From contig JAKCWW010005520.1 of assembly GCA_026260175.1 (NCBI GenBank), forward strand, positions 6,323-35,498: 29,176 nt of DNA, written 5' to 3'. Within the stretch, counting starts at the first letter, position 1; each line of letters begins with the position of its first letter. This DNA is from Reticulitermes lucifugus (lineage: Eukaryota > Arthropoda > Insecta > Blattodea > Rhinotermitidae). The translations under genes and the position numbers were made by a program. Below, piece by piece: positions 20,830 through 29,176 of this stretch. The notes under the pieces are model-generated. The model had not been told where the DNA came from. It ran no database searches and saw only the letters and a program-made list of their open reading frames with translations.

Positions 20830-23800
20830 CTGTATGAAGGTGGAATACACACATGTATTAGTTATAAATGCACTGACACAGATAAGACAAAATACACAGT
20901 AAAAAAAAGGCCCCAGCAATATGGTCACCCACTTGTTACATATTACAGCCCTGGAATAACTACAAAAATACATAGTAATTACAAATGGTGTGAGAAATCA
21001 CAAAAAAATTATTGATAAATAACAGCCACACAAAAATTAAATTCACACTGTTATAAAGAGTAACTCAAAAGTTTTATTCATACCCTGTGCAAGTTCAGTA
21101 TGTGCTCCACTTGCTGCCCCGCGCACATGAACACAATAGTCGACTTCATGCCAAACATTATGCAATACAGGCTGTTTATCTGTTTACAATCACTGTCCAT
21201 ACTTCATCCTTCAACTAGTTCAATATTACAGGTGTTGGCAGAATGAAAACCTCATCTTTCACAAAGCCCCATAGGAAAAGGTCATGGGGTGTCAGATCTG
21301 GAGGCAGGAGAGGACAGGAAGTGGACCCCCTTTCACCAAACCATTCCTCAGACAACTGCCTATTCAAGAATGCTGTCACCTTATTGTGGATGTGTGGTGA
21401 CACTCTGTCATGCTGGAAAACAATAAGTCGTTTGTCTTAAAGTAGTTGGAATATTCCAGCATGCCACAGCAGATAAATCATTTTACCAGATGTGTCTCTT
21501 AAATGTACACCAGATACTTTACTAATTTGTTAAGATTTAATACCAAGTCTGTTGGACATTTCCTAGATAAATATTCATATGACAAATACTGTAACACTAT
21601 AGGTGAGTGGATTTTGTTTTGTCTACCAGATTCAAGTAGCATATCCAGAAAACTGGGTTACAAGTAATGAAATTAATACTCACCCACATACCCCCACATC
21701 CTCTAGCAGTGGCAAGAGGGGCTTCATCATCAGAGTAGTGATCCAGCTCTGCAGCATCTGTTTCTGTACCAACAGATCGTTTGGTAGACGGCTGCAGTGT
21801 AGAATAATTACGTCCTCCTCGCAGGAATATGTCTGCCCCATTCTTCCCATCTACTGTAGCAGCAGCAGCAGCAGCAGCAGTGGCAGTAGTAGTAGTAGTA
21901 GTAGTAGTAGCAGCAGTAGTAGCAGTAGTAGTTACAGTAGAGATGCCGACAGTTGTGGTGCTGGTCGTAACAGCGAGAGATACAGTGGGAGTGGTGGATA
22001 CTGTTGAACCTACAATGAGTCACAGTACTTCAGCATCATCAACGCAGACAGCATGCTGCACTACAAGAAAAGAAGTCCTAGACATATGTACCATTACATT
22101 TTTTAATAAATACTGGTCTGCTAGACTGAAAGACACAATGATTTACTACTCTGTCTGCCACATCCTTCCTTGGGGAACTGGGGAATAATACAAATTACAT
22201 TTAAACAACCTTCAGGTTGAGGAGCCTGTCCTCCTGCGATAAGATGCCATATCACTTGGTAACTGGCAACCCATGTTTTGAAGGAGTAGAGTACCCTCCA
22301 AATTTTAGGGACCAACTACCCAGGGACAGATGCCGTATCCCCCAAAAGCTCTAAACATTTAAATAACCTGGTAACATTTCTTTCAACTGCCGCCACATGA
22401 ACTGTTAACAGCTGAGCTCATTTAGGGTGGGGATTAGTGTTCAAAAAAATGAATCTAAACTTTAGTAGTAGTAGTAATAGTAGTAGTAGCAGTAGTAGTA
22501 GTAGTAGTAGTAGTAGTAGCTGTTGCTATTGTTGCAGCAGCAGCAATAATAATATTCCTATTTCTATATCATATTACAGAGCATCCTGTCCATTAGCCAA
22601 GGTCTAACTAACCTTATCCCTAAAACTCCTCACGTAACAGCTTCATGGTTAATACTGCACTTCTGAAATTAAATGAAATGCTACAATATAACAACCCATA
22701 AAGCTATTATTACAGATGCTGCATGACTGTTTATGCAACTAACCTTTATGGTGAAGCTCTTCCTGAGATTTGCTTGATCGAGTGAAAGCAGGCATGCGAC
22801 ACACCCAGTGCTCAAGACCGCCAGAACCAGATGAGCTTGTGGAAGCTGCAGAACTGTAACTGGTTCCAAGGCCACGTCGCTGATAAAACAAGATGTAGGC
22901 TGCTGCTGTCACCAAGCTCGTGTCTGCCACAGGATCCACACGTGTGTCATCAAAACAGTACCACTGTGTGTCATATGGGTTGCGGCAGTATGCTGTGAAC
23001 ACAAAACAACAACGATGAGTGCCCATAACCAACTAATACAGTATCATTACAACCTGAAATAAAATGCAACTGAGAGACAACAAAGATTTGTAAGGACCGT
23101 ACATCATTGTAAGTTTGTACATTATTTGTTTTAGAGACAAATGTGCAAGTTCAACATTAAACATTGACATAAAGTCATAGTAGCAACTAAAATTTTGCAC
23201 ATCGTCCAATATCTCAGGCAGCCACCCCCCCCCCACACAGATGCACGCACATGCACACACACACACACAAACTGTTTCAGAGGCCGTACCTGCCTCCATC
23301 TTCAGGCTGGACAGAGACACGGGAGAAACAAAGTACGAACTTACTACATGGGCCTGTTAGAGAATATACAAGTTCCTGCTGTAAACTAATTAAAATGTGT
23401 TAATACTTACACTTCTGAAAGCGAAATAACTATAACTATTTCACATTCAGATCTATGTTACAGATTTTATGGTAAAGAATGTCCATATATTAATTTATAT
23501 TTCACAGCTTAACAGACTTACAGTACTAATTGTTCTAGTAAAATACAAATAAACTCTCAAAGTTTAAACATCATTTTAACACAGTTCACTGTGACACAAT
23601 GCCTGTCACGTGACAAGATTTCAGGCCATACTCGTTGTCTGTCTGTAGTTGCTTGAGCATGCCTGATGTAACAGCTGCAACATCAGCAGTTCTTCTACTC
23701 CACAGTTGTCATAATGCACAAACATATTTATAGAATAGGGGTGGTGGTCTTAACAGCCCAACCCTACCCTATACATATGTAAATAAATAAGTAAATAAAT

Positions 23801-26800
23801 ACACAAAGACACATAAAGAAGAAAAGAGTACACGGGGTTGAGACCATGGCTTTGAGAGGTCACATTCCTGGCCCACTTCTTCCATCAGTGGTTTAAGTAT
23901 TTCTAAATTAGATTCAATGAACTTCTGTATGTAAATGTTACAGGATGCCATGCAGGTGGAAGGTAAATGACACTACACCTTTACACACAGTATCAGTAAT
24001 GTATGAACACGCATATAGTTCAAACAAAACTGAGTCTTGAATGGCCACAACAGCGATGAGGCAAAATACATCATGATGATGGATTTTAGGAAATCACACT
24101 AGTCAGTAACACCTGGTATGATACCAGCACTACACAAATGATATGTCAAAGTTTCTCGACATGTCTACTGCAAATCTATTATTTAATGAAACGTAAGTTT
24201 CCATAATATGAATATGGATATGAGATTCTAACACTGGTGTTGTTGAAGATTCAAGTCTTCTGCAATGTGACACTGTGTTACTGGATGAGAAGGTCCTCAC
24301 ACTGACTGTGAACATTAAGGCACTAAAATCCTTTAAAATATCAGGAACTAATCACCCAATGACACAGAATCACATCCCAGAAGCCTTGAACCTTTATGGG
24401 TATACTTTTCCAATATGGGACACCAAGAGACTTTTCCACAGCAATTTTTCACTACACATGTATTCCTCAGCACATTCCTTCAGCCTGCAATTTAAACTCC
24501 ATACCTGTATAGTGACCACTCTGTAGATCCTGACCATGGTGATTGCAGATGGCGTATAGGTCATACACATTGTCATCATACCGAAGTGGTGTCCGACGTG
24601 GTCGTTTCCATGGTGACCACCCCAGACCGCCCAAAACTCCTCCATTGCCAGGAGGTGAGCCCAGCATACCTGGGGGAGGTACTGAGTTGCCTGGCAGAGA
24701 TGGTCGGTTAGCTAAATGTGGACTCATGTCAAAACCATACAGTGGGAAGTCCACCAGTGTTGTCAGCTTGGCTGGAGCCCTCAACTTTGAAGACTGCTGT
24801 AATGTTGTCACAGAAATATAGGTTCCAATATCCCAACTACATAATGTATGAAAATTACTTACAAATTTCTTCTGAATCTAAATACATAATTTTTCTCCAT
24901 GTACTTCAGCTCATTTCTCAATTAATAATATACTAAAACATTGTAACCTTAACTCTCAAAGTGCCCGGTTACCAAACTGTCTTGTCACTGTTGTTTTTTG
25001 CACAAAGTGCCACTAGCTTAAATATTACAGATCAGGACTGAGCTCTGTGGCTCCGTTCCACATTTACTTCCCCAGCTTCTAGAGCAATGTCTGACATTCC
25101 AGTGGAATACAACCTACTTGAAAAAACATGAAGTGGATATTGTAGAATTATGACAATATAACATGACCATTTACAGTATAACTGTGTATATTTACTCACC
25201 TGTCTAAACCGCTTCAAATGAATGACCAGAATATCTGGTAATGACCACAGTCCTAGCTTCTTCACCACTTCCTGTTTGCGGTTGCAATTTGGACAGTGCC
25301 ACGCATCTTCTGCACCTAACACCTCTGCTCGAGTATACAGCTGAAATGACAAATACTTATGTGTGTGAAGGATGTGAAAAATTATTGATATCAATACACC
25401 AAGCAGTTGAAAGGAAGAGAATTACACCATTCCCACGAACCTGCTGCCCCCATTTTCAGGGCGACTGAATTTGGTTCAGGTGGACGCTGAAGTGATCTGG
25501 AAGAGGAACTGTAATGCTCACATACAAAGGCTGAAAGGATTTGGGCCAATCAGAGTTCTGGAATGGAGAAGAGGGCATAGATCTTGTACTAAGCCAGTAG
25601 GAACACAAGAGTCTGAAGTGAGACAGGTGGCCACTTTCAGGTCTACAGACTGTGAGAATTCCCACTGGCTGGATACAATATCTATCCCTTCTTCTTCTTT
25701 CCACAGCTCTGATTGGCCAAAATCCTTGCAACCCTCCTATATAATCAATACATCTCTTCCTCCCAACCAGTTCAGCATCCACCTGAACCAAATTCAGTCA
25801 CCCTGAAGATGGAGGCAGCACATTCCTCTGAATTGTCAAAGCAAACTTACTATCCTACATATTGTTAAAACCAAAAAGACCATCACTTCAACAAAGGTTC
25901 ATTCATAATTATTAATGGCCTTCAAAGGAGGCCAACTGGCTCAGCTATATCAAATGTTTGGATACAATTACATTATATAATCAATTTAAAAAATGTGAAA
26001 AGTTTCATACAGCAGTTACACATAATTCAAATTGAAGAGCAGAAGAAAATACAGTTTCATTGAGGACTACATTCACTGTCATAAATTCATGTGTCACATG
26101 AGACACTGTCCTCTCAGGACCCAAACAAGAAACTTCAAATGCTCTATTGCTGTTATTACTCACTGAACTATGGACAAATGAAATCACATGCTTCTGAAAA
26201 ACAAGCACATGTAAAAAAATACACTGTTAATACAAATAATTCTGATTAAAGACTTCATTAGCAGTAACTTTAACTGGTTCCTTTTCTTTCAGTTGGTTAA
26301 CACCATATGGGTTTACAAAGATAGGTGATCAATCACTGACATGAACACAATAAAAGGGAAACAAAATTTTACACTAAAAATTGTATCAGCACCATCACCT
26401 CAAAGCATTCCTCAAGAGTGACGGCACCTCCCTGTTCACTGCTCATTTTCAACTGTTTCACACTGGCATGCTCCTCCATCTGGTCACTGTCATCGGCAAT
26501 AGTGCTGCAATAGTATCACATCCTACATCAGAGTATGTTAATGTCAGGGAAAAATATGTTTTTCTGACACATGTGGCCTGATCTGTCACTCCAAGTGTGT
26601 TTGGGAACAGAGCATCAAGGAAAACATTTCATACTAAAAAAATTAAATACCACAAGTCTGGAGAAAATTACAAACTGAAGAGGTTCATAATTTGTCATCA
26701 CCTAATATTGGAAGTGTGATCAAAAAAGTACAGATGTATCAAGATGAGTGGGACATGCAGAAAGCAAAGGAATAGAAATTCTTACAAAAATTGACCAGAA

Positions 26801-28898
26801 AGTCTTAAGGAAAGAGACCACTTCAGAGGGTTAGGCATATATATAGAAGGATAACATTAAAATGGAGCTTAAAGACATTTGGTTTGATGGTGCTGACAGG
26901 ATGATGATAAGGTCCAATGGTGGGATTTTCTGAACATGGTAATGAAGCCATCAGTCCCATAGAAAGCATATATAAGTTCTTCATTAGGTGCAAAATTATT
27001 GACTGCTTAATGAAGATGCTGCATCACAAAGTTAATCAGTTACTTCTGTTTGTGAATAGCAGTCTGTGTATAGGTGGGAAATATTCGGTTATGACATGTG
27101 ACCACAAATGGAGTTTCCCAGCAAACTGCTACACATACCTAGACATACCAGACAAATTAAAATATGTAACAATGTGGCTCGCACTACTTTCTGATCTGGT
27201 AAACCAATTGTTAACATTTAAAGTAGCAGTTCAGGATAAGAATAAAACACCTTCAGATAATTAAAGAAAAATATGGAGGTAAACATTGTAAGACTTGTGG
27301 TCATTGTTTTATTGTTAACTGGAGCAAACATTCAGAAAATGTGGTAGTTAACTTTACATGTAAGATGTATCCAACTCCATGTACACTCCCCTGCAGCCTC
27401 GTTACCTATGTCACCCAATATTTCCTTTCTCATTTCACACTGAATTCCTTTCCTGTTACCAAGTGGAACAGGTACCCATAAAACCACAACAGATACTGTT
27501 TCACTTGTATCACATTACACAGTTTTGGCATCTGTTCATAATAGCCTCAACTCCTTCCATTACATTTTTGTGCTCATAAATTATACATCATGTAATGTTT
27601 ATTTCTTCAGTTTCACTTTTTAAAAACAGGAATGGATGGGCACTATTTAAACATTCTGTATAATTTATAGCTTGGCACTAATTGTTCTTTTAGAACACTG
27701 TCCTCAGAATCAATCACTTTGAAATGCTTGGAACATTCAACCATGTACTTCTTGCCACTTTAAATCATTCTGATTAATCACGGTTCAGAAAATGGTGGAA
27801 TAAAATCTTCCGGTCAGCATTTCTTTCGTTCTGTACTGATTAACATCAAAACACATAGTGATCAAGCATTAAAAACTATTATAACTGCTTATGAACTATC
27901 ACATACACACTTGAAGTGACACAAAACTGAACTGCACACAGACTGTACAACACATGCTAAGTTCCAGAACTGCCACTTTGGTCCTGCCAGTGATATTACC
28001 AAAGTCACAGACAGCATGTGCATTTTGTGAACTATGTACTGTAGCACAATTTTGAAAATATGTGTTCACCTTATTATTATCTTTCACTCACAATAAGTCA
28101 CTTTGAACCTAAAGTGCACCTTTAACCTTTAAACAACAAGCGTTTGCATTTGTAAATGCACATAAAAAACACCCCTAGTAACTCATTTTATATATTCAGG
28201 CAACAAGGAAATTTACTACATTTTTAAAACATGCTGCATAATCTCTGTTTTATTATCCAAAAAATGCTGTTTACTTCACAATCTTATCTTTTTCTATTCA
28301 AATATGTTTTTCATTGACCAGGTGCTAAAAAGTAAATACCAACCAGGACGTTAGAGGTTAACGAAATATATTTTCACTACAGCTCAAGGACACAGCTACC
28401 AAACAGCAAGAGTGTGCAAAGCATAGGGGCCCACAAATACAGGGGCCCCACAAACACACTGAAACAAATCACTGTTTTTACACTAACTGAACATCATCCA
28501 CTACAGGGGCAAATTCACGTGCACTCACAAGAACTCAAACAAGAAGCAAGATATAAATAAACAGCTTCATTTGGAAACCAAGTTCATTTATGACCATTTT
28601 ATAAAAAATGGCCATGTACCTCATGGGTACGACACAGCCAATTGGTAAACTTTGCATAGGGGCCCAAAAATAATACCTACAAAACTGCTAAAGCACCACT
28701 TTCTGTCACATACCTCTCCTTCCCTTGTAGGTCCCATTCTAACACCAGTTTCAGATGTGGGGGTCCAGCATCCTCTTCACACAGAGCCAGTGCCTGTTCC
28801 ACAGCTTCCATATACAACGGATGGTCCAGCGTTGGGTCAAGATATGTCGGTGAGCCATCTCCTAGGCCATCAGCAATTCGCATGTGGAACAGCGGAAT
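20689..28898 (-). CDS. USP31: USP31/USP43-type ubiquitin-specific protease, C-terminal half
   Basis: This is a deubiquitinase of peptidase family C19, which removes ubiquitin from substrates by Cys-His-Asp/Asn catalysis. Seven minus-strand exons join without frame change: 28714-28898, 26399-26504, 25200-25340, 24505-24796, 22744-22992, 21684-22009 and 20689-20829, 1440 nt in all, ending in TAG. Visible landmarks are [25 protein letters not shown] (zinc ribbon), [41 protein letters not shown] (His box), [15 protein letters not shown] and EHWVCRMP. The WSPWKRP and EHWV-R-P blocks and the spacing recall human USP31 and USP43; Drosophila Usp15-31 (CG30421) is the likely orthologue, from memory. 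The Cys box and the first CxxC must lie right of the window. No broken frame or missing residue was seen in the part present. Confidence 0.88.
20830..21683 (-). other. Last intron of the USP gene
   Basis: It separates exon f and exon g and contains the mariner-like transposase remnant at 21,060-21,560 on the same strand. It has no other recognisable content. Confidence 0.5.
21060..21560 (-). pseudogene. Mariner-like DDE transposase C-terminal remnant
   Basis: The minus strand decodes, across frameshifts and stops, to [67 protein letters not shown], and a final stretch ending near KTFELL and ITV. The pattern FQ-DG-PPH...FLN...W-GRRG...SPDLTP-DFFLWG is a hallmark of a widespread insect mariner-like DDE transposase group. 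The third catalytic acidic residue is normally the D of PDLTP; here PPDLTP keeps it. The copy is 5'-truncated and interrupted, so inactive. Confidence 0.75.
21684..22009 (-). CDS. USP31: USP exon f (Thr/Ala-rich tail)
   Basis: It begins with two bases completing the Gly codon of exon e (acceptor ATTGTAG|GTTCAA; CAACAG 9 nt later is an in-phase alternative). It reads [16 protein letters not shown]..., then an uninterrupted Thr/Ala run encoded by ACT and GCT codons, then [36 protein letters not shown] and [13 protein letters not shown]. Two donors overlap, GTATGT after 21,692 and GTGAGT after 21,684. Only the second joins in frame to the next exon found. The plus-strand Ser-rich and Val/Ala-rich ORFs are shadows. 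Confidence 0.8.
21857..21933. repeat. Trinucleotide repeat inside exon f
   Basis: (AGC)n followed by (AGT)n on the plus strand equals (GCT/ACT)n on the coding minus strand, giving the Ala and Thr runs. The repeat keeps frame. Confidence 0.95.
22463..22553. repeat. Intronic trinucleotide repeat
   Basis: (TAG)n with CAG and AAT interruptions, lying in the intron between exons e and f. It has the same units as the coding repeat ~500 bp away and the same Thr/Ala decoding on the minus strand, but no good splice frame. Confidence 0.9.
22744..22992 (-). CDS. USP31: USP exon e (end of catalytic domain)
   Basis: The acceptor is GTTCACAG|CATACTG and the donor AAAG|GTTAGT; both ends are in phase 1. 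It encodes [40 protein letters not shown], a Ser-rich linker, [15 protein letters not shown] and [15 protein letters not shown] carries the acidic catalytic position, and AYILFYQRR is the last strand of the USP fold. EHWV-R-P is a short conserved element following the domain in USP31/43. Confidence 0.94.
23238..23271 (+). repeat. (CA)n microsatellite
   Basis: CACGCACATG followed by about eight CA units, downstream of a run of C near 23,225-23,234. It is a simple intronic repeat. Confidence 0.9.
24244..24395. mobile_element. Palindromic MITE, copy 3 (diverged)
   Basis: It starts TGAAGATTCAAGTCTTCTG and ends CATCCCAGAAGCCTTGAACC, matching the ends of copies 1 and 2. The interior keeps AAATCCTTTAAAATATCAG, which corresponds to GATCCTTTGAAACATCAG of copy 1. 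It is the most diverged of the three. Confidence 0.6.
24505..24796 (-). CDS. USP31: USP exon d (His box)
   Basis: The acceptor is ATTACAG|CAGTCTTC (a NAGNAG site, so 24,793 is an alternative start lacking one Gln) and the donor is TATACAG|GTATGG. It encodes [31 protein letters not shown], a Pro/Gly-rich insert, [28 protein letters not shown] and QSGHYT. The His of SGHYT is the catalytic general base, completed by AYC in the next exon. The insert [19 protein letters not shown] is a low-complexity loop. Confidence 0.93.
25200..25340 (-). CDS. USP31: USP exon c (zinc ribbon and core strand)
   Basis: Phase 0 at both ends, 47 codons, acceptor TTTCAG|CTGTAT, donor AGACAG|GTGAGT. It encodes [51 protein letters not shown] is the second CxxC of the USP finger zinc ribbon; [12 protein letters not shown] is one of the most conserved strands of family C19. 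Confidence 0.95.
25440..25824. repeat. Long fold-back (inverted repeat ~150 bp arms)
   Basis: The left arm reads TGCTGCCCCCATTTTCAGGG, then CGACTGAATTTGGTTCAGGT, GGACGCTGAA. The reverse of the right arm reads TGCTGCCTCCATCTTCAGGG, TGACTGAATTTGGTTCAGGT, GGATGCTGAA. Similarity continues inward through AAGGATTT-GGCCAATCAGAG to about 150 bp per arm, around a centre near 25,632. As a result each strand has a 111-codon ORF starting MVQVDAE; neither resembles a known protein. It is a MITE-like or tandem-inverted insertion within the intron. Confidence 0.85.
26164..26193 (-). other. Candidate in-frame 30-nt microexon
   Basis: On the minus strand the acceptor TGCTTGTTTTTCAG precedes AAGCATGTGATTTC..., and a strong donor TTCA|GTGAGTAA follows 30 nt later. 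Lying between phase-0 exons b and c, it would insert [10 protein letters not shown] without a stop. Its translation is not conserved in the family as I recall it, so it may be alternative or cryptic. Confidence 0.3.
26399..26504 (-). CDS. USP31: USP exon b (link to zinc ribbon)
   Basis: This 106-nt exon was recovered by phase and family matching. The acceptor is ATTGCAG|CACTATT and the donor GAG|GTGATG. One base completes the split codon from exon a; 35 codons follow, running [17 protein letters not shown], then LKMSSEQGG, then AVTLEECFE. The acidic stretch, SV-Q and TLEECF pattern matches the USP43-type sequence that precedes LYT. The plus ORF covering it (26,381-26,581) is a shadow. Confidence 0.85.
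26505..28713 (-). other. USP intron (a-b), 2.2 kb
   Basis: No exon or named repeat was recognised. The sequence GCATAGGGGCCCA occurs twice in the same direction (about 28,420 and 28,654), possibly transposon-end debris. The plus ORFs 26,917-27,264 and 27,379-27,579 have no coding support. Confidence 0.45.
28714..28898 (-). CDS. USP31: USP exon a (inter-domain segment)
   Basis: The 185-nt exon starts in phase 0 after the acceptor CTGCAG|ATTCCG and ends with two bases of a codon before GTATGT. It encodes [15 protein letters not shown]..., then [20 protein letters not shown], then [14 protein letters not shown]. In USP31/43 proteins the same LY-EAVE-AL...EDGPPH-LVLEW segment lies between the fingers and the second half of the catalytic domain. 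The preceding exon was not found within the remaining 278 bases. Confidence 0.85.
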
Positions 28899-29176
28899 CT
28901 GCAGACATACGAGTAGTAACTTATTTTCTTCATCCCTTTATACATCAACATTCAATGCCTAATTATTAGTATTTTCCATGAATCTCTGCAACATAATAAA
29001 CTAGAAAGTGAAAAGTTTTAAAATTTATTATGCCATCAGACGTAAGAGCATGAATCCATCAACAAAATACATTTTCTGTTGTTTATACATGTACACTTAT
29101 ATAATAATAATATTAATAATAACCATGGCTCAACAGCCCTATATGGGCCCGGGCCTCCTTTTGCCTCCTCTTTTCG
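28899..29176 (-). other. USP intron, right edge, possible SINE start
   Basis: This is intron upstream of exon a. The last ~70 bases (ATAATAATA followed by CCATGGCTCAACAGCCC and GGGCCCGGGCCTCC) resemble the start of a repeat I recall as ...CGTGGCGCTACAGCCC...GGGCC in other insects. The match is partial and cut off by the window edge. Confidence 0.3.

Larger units (their letters stand above)
22993..24504 (-). other. USP intron (d-e)
   Basis: A 1.5-kb intron with a CA repeat (23,238-23,271), an ATAA-rich stretch near 23,780 and MITE copy 3 (24,244-24,395). No exon was recognised within it. Confidence 0.6.
25341..26398 (-). other. USP intron (b-c)
   Basis: A 1.06-kb intron holding the large fold-back at 25,440-25,824 and a candidate 30-nt microexon at 26,164-26,193. 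Confidence 0.65.
10378..29176. other. CpG-depleted domain, probable methylated gene body
   Basis: The last CpG before the boundary is at about 10,377. The next 360 bases contain none, although 9961-10,080 hold at least 15. Low CpG continues to the right edge, with CpGs concentrated in coding exons. Many insects, termites among them, methylate CpG only within transcribed gene bodies, and deamination then erodes CpG to TpG/CpA. The domain therefore probably marks one germline-transcribed unit. Confidence 0.7.

Noticed and set aside
21603-22188. Ser-rich and Val/Ala-rich plus-strand ORFs (134 and 119 codons)
   Set aside because: They are antisense readings of the triplet repeat in USP exon f, which has matching splice phases on the minus strand.
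24543-24821. Plus ORF of 92 codons with a Pro/Gly-rich stretch
   Set aside because: It is antisense to USP exon d, where the minus strand carries the conserved His box.
25032-25100. Minus reading [19 protein letters not shown] following exon c in the same ORF
   Set aside because: It lies in the intron beyond a strong GTGAGT donor, and exon c joins exon d in phase with family sequence. Possibly a repeat remnant.
25241-25806. Plus ORFs, including a 111-codon ORF starting MVQVDAE, and its minus-strand mirror
   Set aside because: The first is antisense to exon c. The paired 111-codon ORFs arise from the symmetry of the fold-back and match no known protein.
26917-27264. Plus ORF of 115 codons in the a-b intron
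   Set aside because: No recognisable family, no splice context and antisense to the USP gene. The length is plausible by chance in AT-rich DNA.
1-29176. CRISPR array, operon, prophage or secretion-type system
   Set aside because: The spliced gene, nuclear tRNA intron, SINEs and MITEs show animal nuclear DNA, and no regularly spaced repeats were seen.

Overview
This is animal nuclear DNA, most likely from an insect. It contains one split protein gene with GT-AG introns and a tRNA gene with an intron. It also contains tRNA-derived SINEs, fold-back MITEs, LINE and mariner remnants, and large empty intergenic and intronic stretches. Several repeat fragments decode to phrases I associate from memory with cockroach and termite genomes (for example NCLLKHVIEG...RRGRRRKQLLDDL, VFWDVAPC and KKFPAF). 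A blattodean insect is therefore my best guess; it is not proven here.

Layout. Positions 1 to about 10,370 are CpG-rich and have no recognisable protein exon. They hold SINE copies, two fold-back elements, a retroelement fragment, a possible hAT-type MITE and, near 9.94-10.1 kb, a CpG-dense promoter-like patch with a perfect minus-strand splice donor. A tRNA-Tyr(GTA) gene with a 19-nt intron lies at 10,275-10,366 on the + strand. Immediately after it CpG dinucleotides almost vanish, and the rest of the window is CpG-depleted, as expected for a germline-methylated gene body.

The CpG-poor part carries the 3' portion of one minus-strand gene. Seven exons between 28,898 and 20,689 join in phase into 479 codons plus a stop. 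They encode the C-terminal half of a USP31/USP43-type ubiquitin-specific protease: the zinc-ribbon CxxC, the [10 protein letters not shown] strand, the NHHG...SGHYTAYC histidine box and the WYCFDD box, then a Ser- and Thr/Ala-rich tail ending in ESCV. The N-terminal exons with the Cys box lie beyond the right edge. From the stop codon to about 10.4 kb no further exon is visible. A minus-strand AATAAA sits exactly at the CpG boundary, so this may be a very long 3' UTR or may hide small exons.

Transposon debris is spread through the introns and the presumed 3' region: a mariner-like transposase remnant, a LINE reverse transcriptase tail, a pogo/Tigger-like MITE, three copies of one palindromic MITE, a ~1-kb element with ~145-bp inverted ends, and a ~385-bp near-perfect fold-back. 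No CRISPR array, operon or prokaryote-type system is present, and I found no convincing new enzymatic system. The most interesting points are the sharp CpG cliff with its internal control (paired repeat copies), hammerhead-ribozyme-like cores in two fold-back elements, and a possible in-frame 30-nt microexon.
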